DNA from: BS750m-G4 sp964472195
GTDB taxonomy: Bacteria > Bacteroidota > Ignavibacteria > Tepidaquicellales > Tepidaquicellaceae
Assembly (NCBI GenBank): GCA_964472195.1
Contig: CAYYJH010000024.1
Span: 1-33,305, forward strand
Length of the DNA: 33,305 nt
Reading direction: 5' to 3'
Below are positions 32,303 through 33,305 of the stretch, one piece after another. Below the pieces are notes generated by a model, which made no database searches, was not told the origin of the DNA, and worked only from the letters and a program-made list of their open reading frames with translations. Numbering within the stretch: the stretch's first letter is position 1; each line of letters begins with the position of its first letter. The position numbers were made by a program, and so were the translations under genes.

Positions 32303-33070
32303 ATGATAATAGACACACATGCTCACTTGTTTTTCGACGATATTAAGAAGGATATAAATGAAGTTGTTGAGAGAGCTATAGAGCAGGAAGTTGTAAAAAT
32401 AATTGTTCCTGCACTGGATTTAAAAACATCGGAGGAGGTTCTGAAATTATCGGATGAATATGAGATTATTTATGCTGCAATTGGTCTTCACCCAGCAGAT
32501 ATTAAAGATGTGGATTTAAAAGATATAAAGACGATAGAAGAACTCTCTGTCCATGATAAAGTTGTAGCAATCGGTGAGATTGGTCTTGACTATTACTGGA
32601 ACAAAGACAACATGACAGAACAAAGAAGTTTTTTCCGTGAACAAATTGAACTGGCAAAAGACAAAATGCTTCCGATAATAATACACACAAGGAATTCTAT
32701 AAAAGATGCTCTTGATCTTATCACCGATGCTTATGATAATAGATTGAAGGGTCAGTTTCATTGTTTTAGCGGAGATGAGAACGACATGAAGGAGATTATA
32801 AAATTAAACGACTTTTACGTTTCTTTCTGCGGTAACGTAACGTTCAAAAATTTCAAACATCAAGAATTAATCAAAAACACACCCGCAGAGAAACTTCTAT
32901 CCGAAACAGACTCCCCTTTCCTGACGCCCGAACCATTCAGAGGAAAACTGAACGAACCATCGAGAATTGTTTACACAATAAAGAAGATGGCAGAAATAAG
33001 GAATATGAATTATGACGAGCTTTTGAAAACTCTTTATGAAAATGCGGAACAGTTGTATTTTAGTAAATAA
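32303..33070 (+). CDS. TatD-family metal-dependent hydrolase/nuclease
   Basis: A 255-residue TIM-barrel enzyme of the TatD/YabD/YcfH family, Mg-dependent 3'-5' exonucleases acting on DNA or RNA, or related hydrolases. All metal ligands are visible: His6 and His8 (DTHAHL), Glu92 (GEIGLDYYW), His128 (IIIHTRNS), His153 (QFHCFSG) and Asp203 (SETDSPFLTPEP). Length is normal for the family. It follows the PNP gene closely and is probably co-transcribed with it, although the two reactions are not in one pathway. Confidence 0.93.
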   Translation: MIIDTHAHLFFDDIKKDINEVVERAIEQEVVKIIVPALDLKTSEEVLKLSDEYEIIYAAIGLHPADIKDVDLKDIKTIEELSVHDKVVAIGEIGLDYYWNKDNMTEQRSFFREQIELAKDKMLPIIIHTRNSIKDALDLITDAYDNRLKGQFHCFSGDENDMKEIIKLNDFYVSFCGNVTFKNFKHQELIKNTPAEKLLSETDSPFLTPEPFRGKLNEPSRIVYTIKKMAEIRNMNYDELLKTLYENAEQLYFSK

Positions 33071-33183
33071 TGTTACGATAAAGTATAAACAAGTAATTAA
33101 CTAAAAATCAATTTAGTTATTTAAAATAAATTTTTATTAAATTATATTAAGTAAATATTATTAATTAAAAAAATAATAATACT

Positions 33184-33305
33184 ATGAAAGATTATAGACT
33201 ATTCAGACAAGATGGTGGTTCAGGAAATGTTCCTCCTCCGCCTCCGCCGAGTACTCCACCACCTCACCCCCCCCTCCAACCCCCACAAACAGAGGGTTCA
33301 ATAAT
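33184..33305 (+). CDS. Start of a proline-rich protein (partial, cut by window end)
   Basis: An open frame from an ATG at 33184 to the window end, 40 codons. It begins MKDYRLFRQDGGSGNV, then a proline-rich stretch with six prolines in a row and more PPP and PP blocks (about 17-35). Proline-rich tracts like this are often cytoplasmic N-termini of small membrane proteins, but the rest is missing. The GC-rich proline codons here contrast with the AT-rich neighbours. No family call is made. Confidence 0.45.
   Translation, partial: MKDYRLFRQDGGSGNVPPPPPPSTPPPHPPLQPPQTEGSI

Noticed and set aside
1..33305. CRISPR array, prophage or insertion sequence
   Set aside because: No regularly spaced identical repeats, no transposase or integrase and no phage structural genes were seen on either strand. 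The repeats present are short palindromes and octamers.

Overview
The window is AT-rich and reads as chromosome of a Bacteroidota/Chlorobi-group bacterium, most likely of the Ignavibacteria. The main reason is four secreted proteins (16.5, 16.9, 29.0 and 30.1 kb) that end in the type IX secretion sorting domain, with the 'NFPNPFNP...' opening and a 'KKM...K' tail typical of that group. Weak or absent Shine-Dalgarno sequences before many genes and a TAnnTTTG-type promoter before the 6.5 kb gene fit the same assignment. This placement is inferred from family knowledge, not from a database search.

Layout. 0-1.5 kb: the tail of an unknown gene, a HicB/HicA toxin-antitoxin pair, and a uridine-kinase-like gene with no ordinary start codon. 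1.5-3.7 kb: nuoL and nuoK (complex I membrane subunits) without their usual neighbours. 4.1-6.3 kb: a CMD/AhpD-fold protein, divergent from an LptF/LptG-family permease, then a DUF3467 protein. 6.5-8.0 kb: an outer-membrane barrel with thrombospondin type 3 repeats and a periplasmic OB-fold protein. 8.1-12.9 kb: a loose region of small single-domain genes (SRPBCC, ABM monooxygenase-like, zinc ribbon, HPF-like, ICMT-like methyltransferase, cupin, flavodoxin reductase) separated by long gaps holding GC-rich palindromic repeats. 13.0-17.9 kb: a PfkB sugar kinase, recO, an HtrA/DegP protease, and two T9SS cargo proteins, one of which is little more than a signal peptide plus sorting domain.

17.9-21.2 kb: a lipoprotein with an atypical CX4CH haem motif and a beta-propeller, then a GTPase of the cyclic 2,3-diphosphoglycerate synthetase family. 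21.2-28.8 kb: a long leftward run of CNNM/CorC-type protein, MlaE permease, tRNA-Val(CAC), dihydroorotase, FAH-family hydrolase, ParA-type ATPase and valS, packed almost without gaps from pyrC onward. 28.9-31.4 kb: a leftward operon of TPR protein, T9SS protein, NuoI and T9SS protein. 31.5-33.3 kb: a rightward purine nucleoside phosphorylase, a TatD nuclease and the start of a proline-rich gene cut by the window edge.

Most of the window is ordinary core metabolism and envelope biology. I found no CRISPR array, transposase, prophage or convincing new multi-gene defence system. The most interesting items are the near-naked T9SS sorting-domain protein beside HtrA, the CX4CH-propeller lipoprotein, the cPGS-family GTPase, the scattered complex I genes with NuoI between T9SS cargo genes, and the start-less kinase beside a palindromic repeat.
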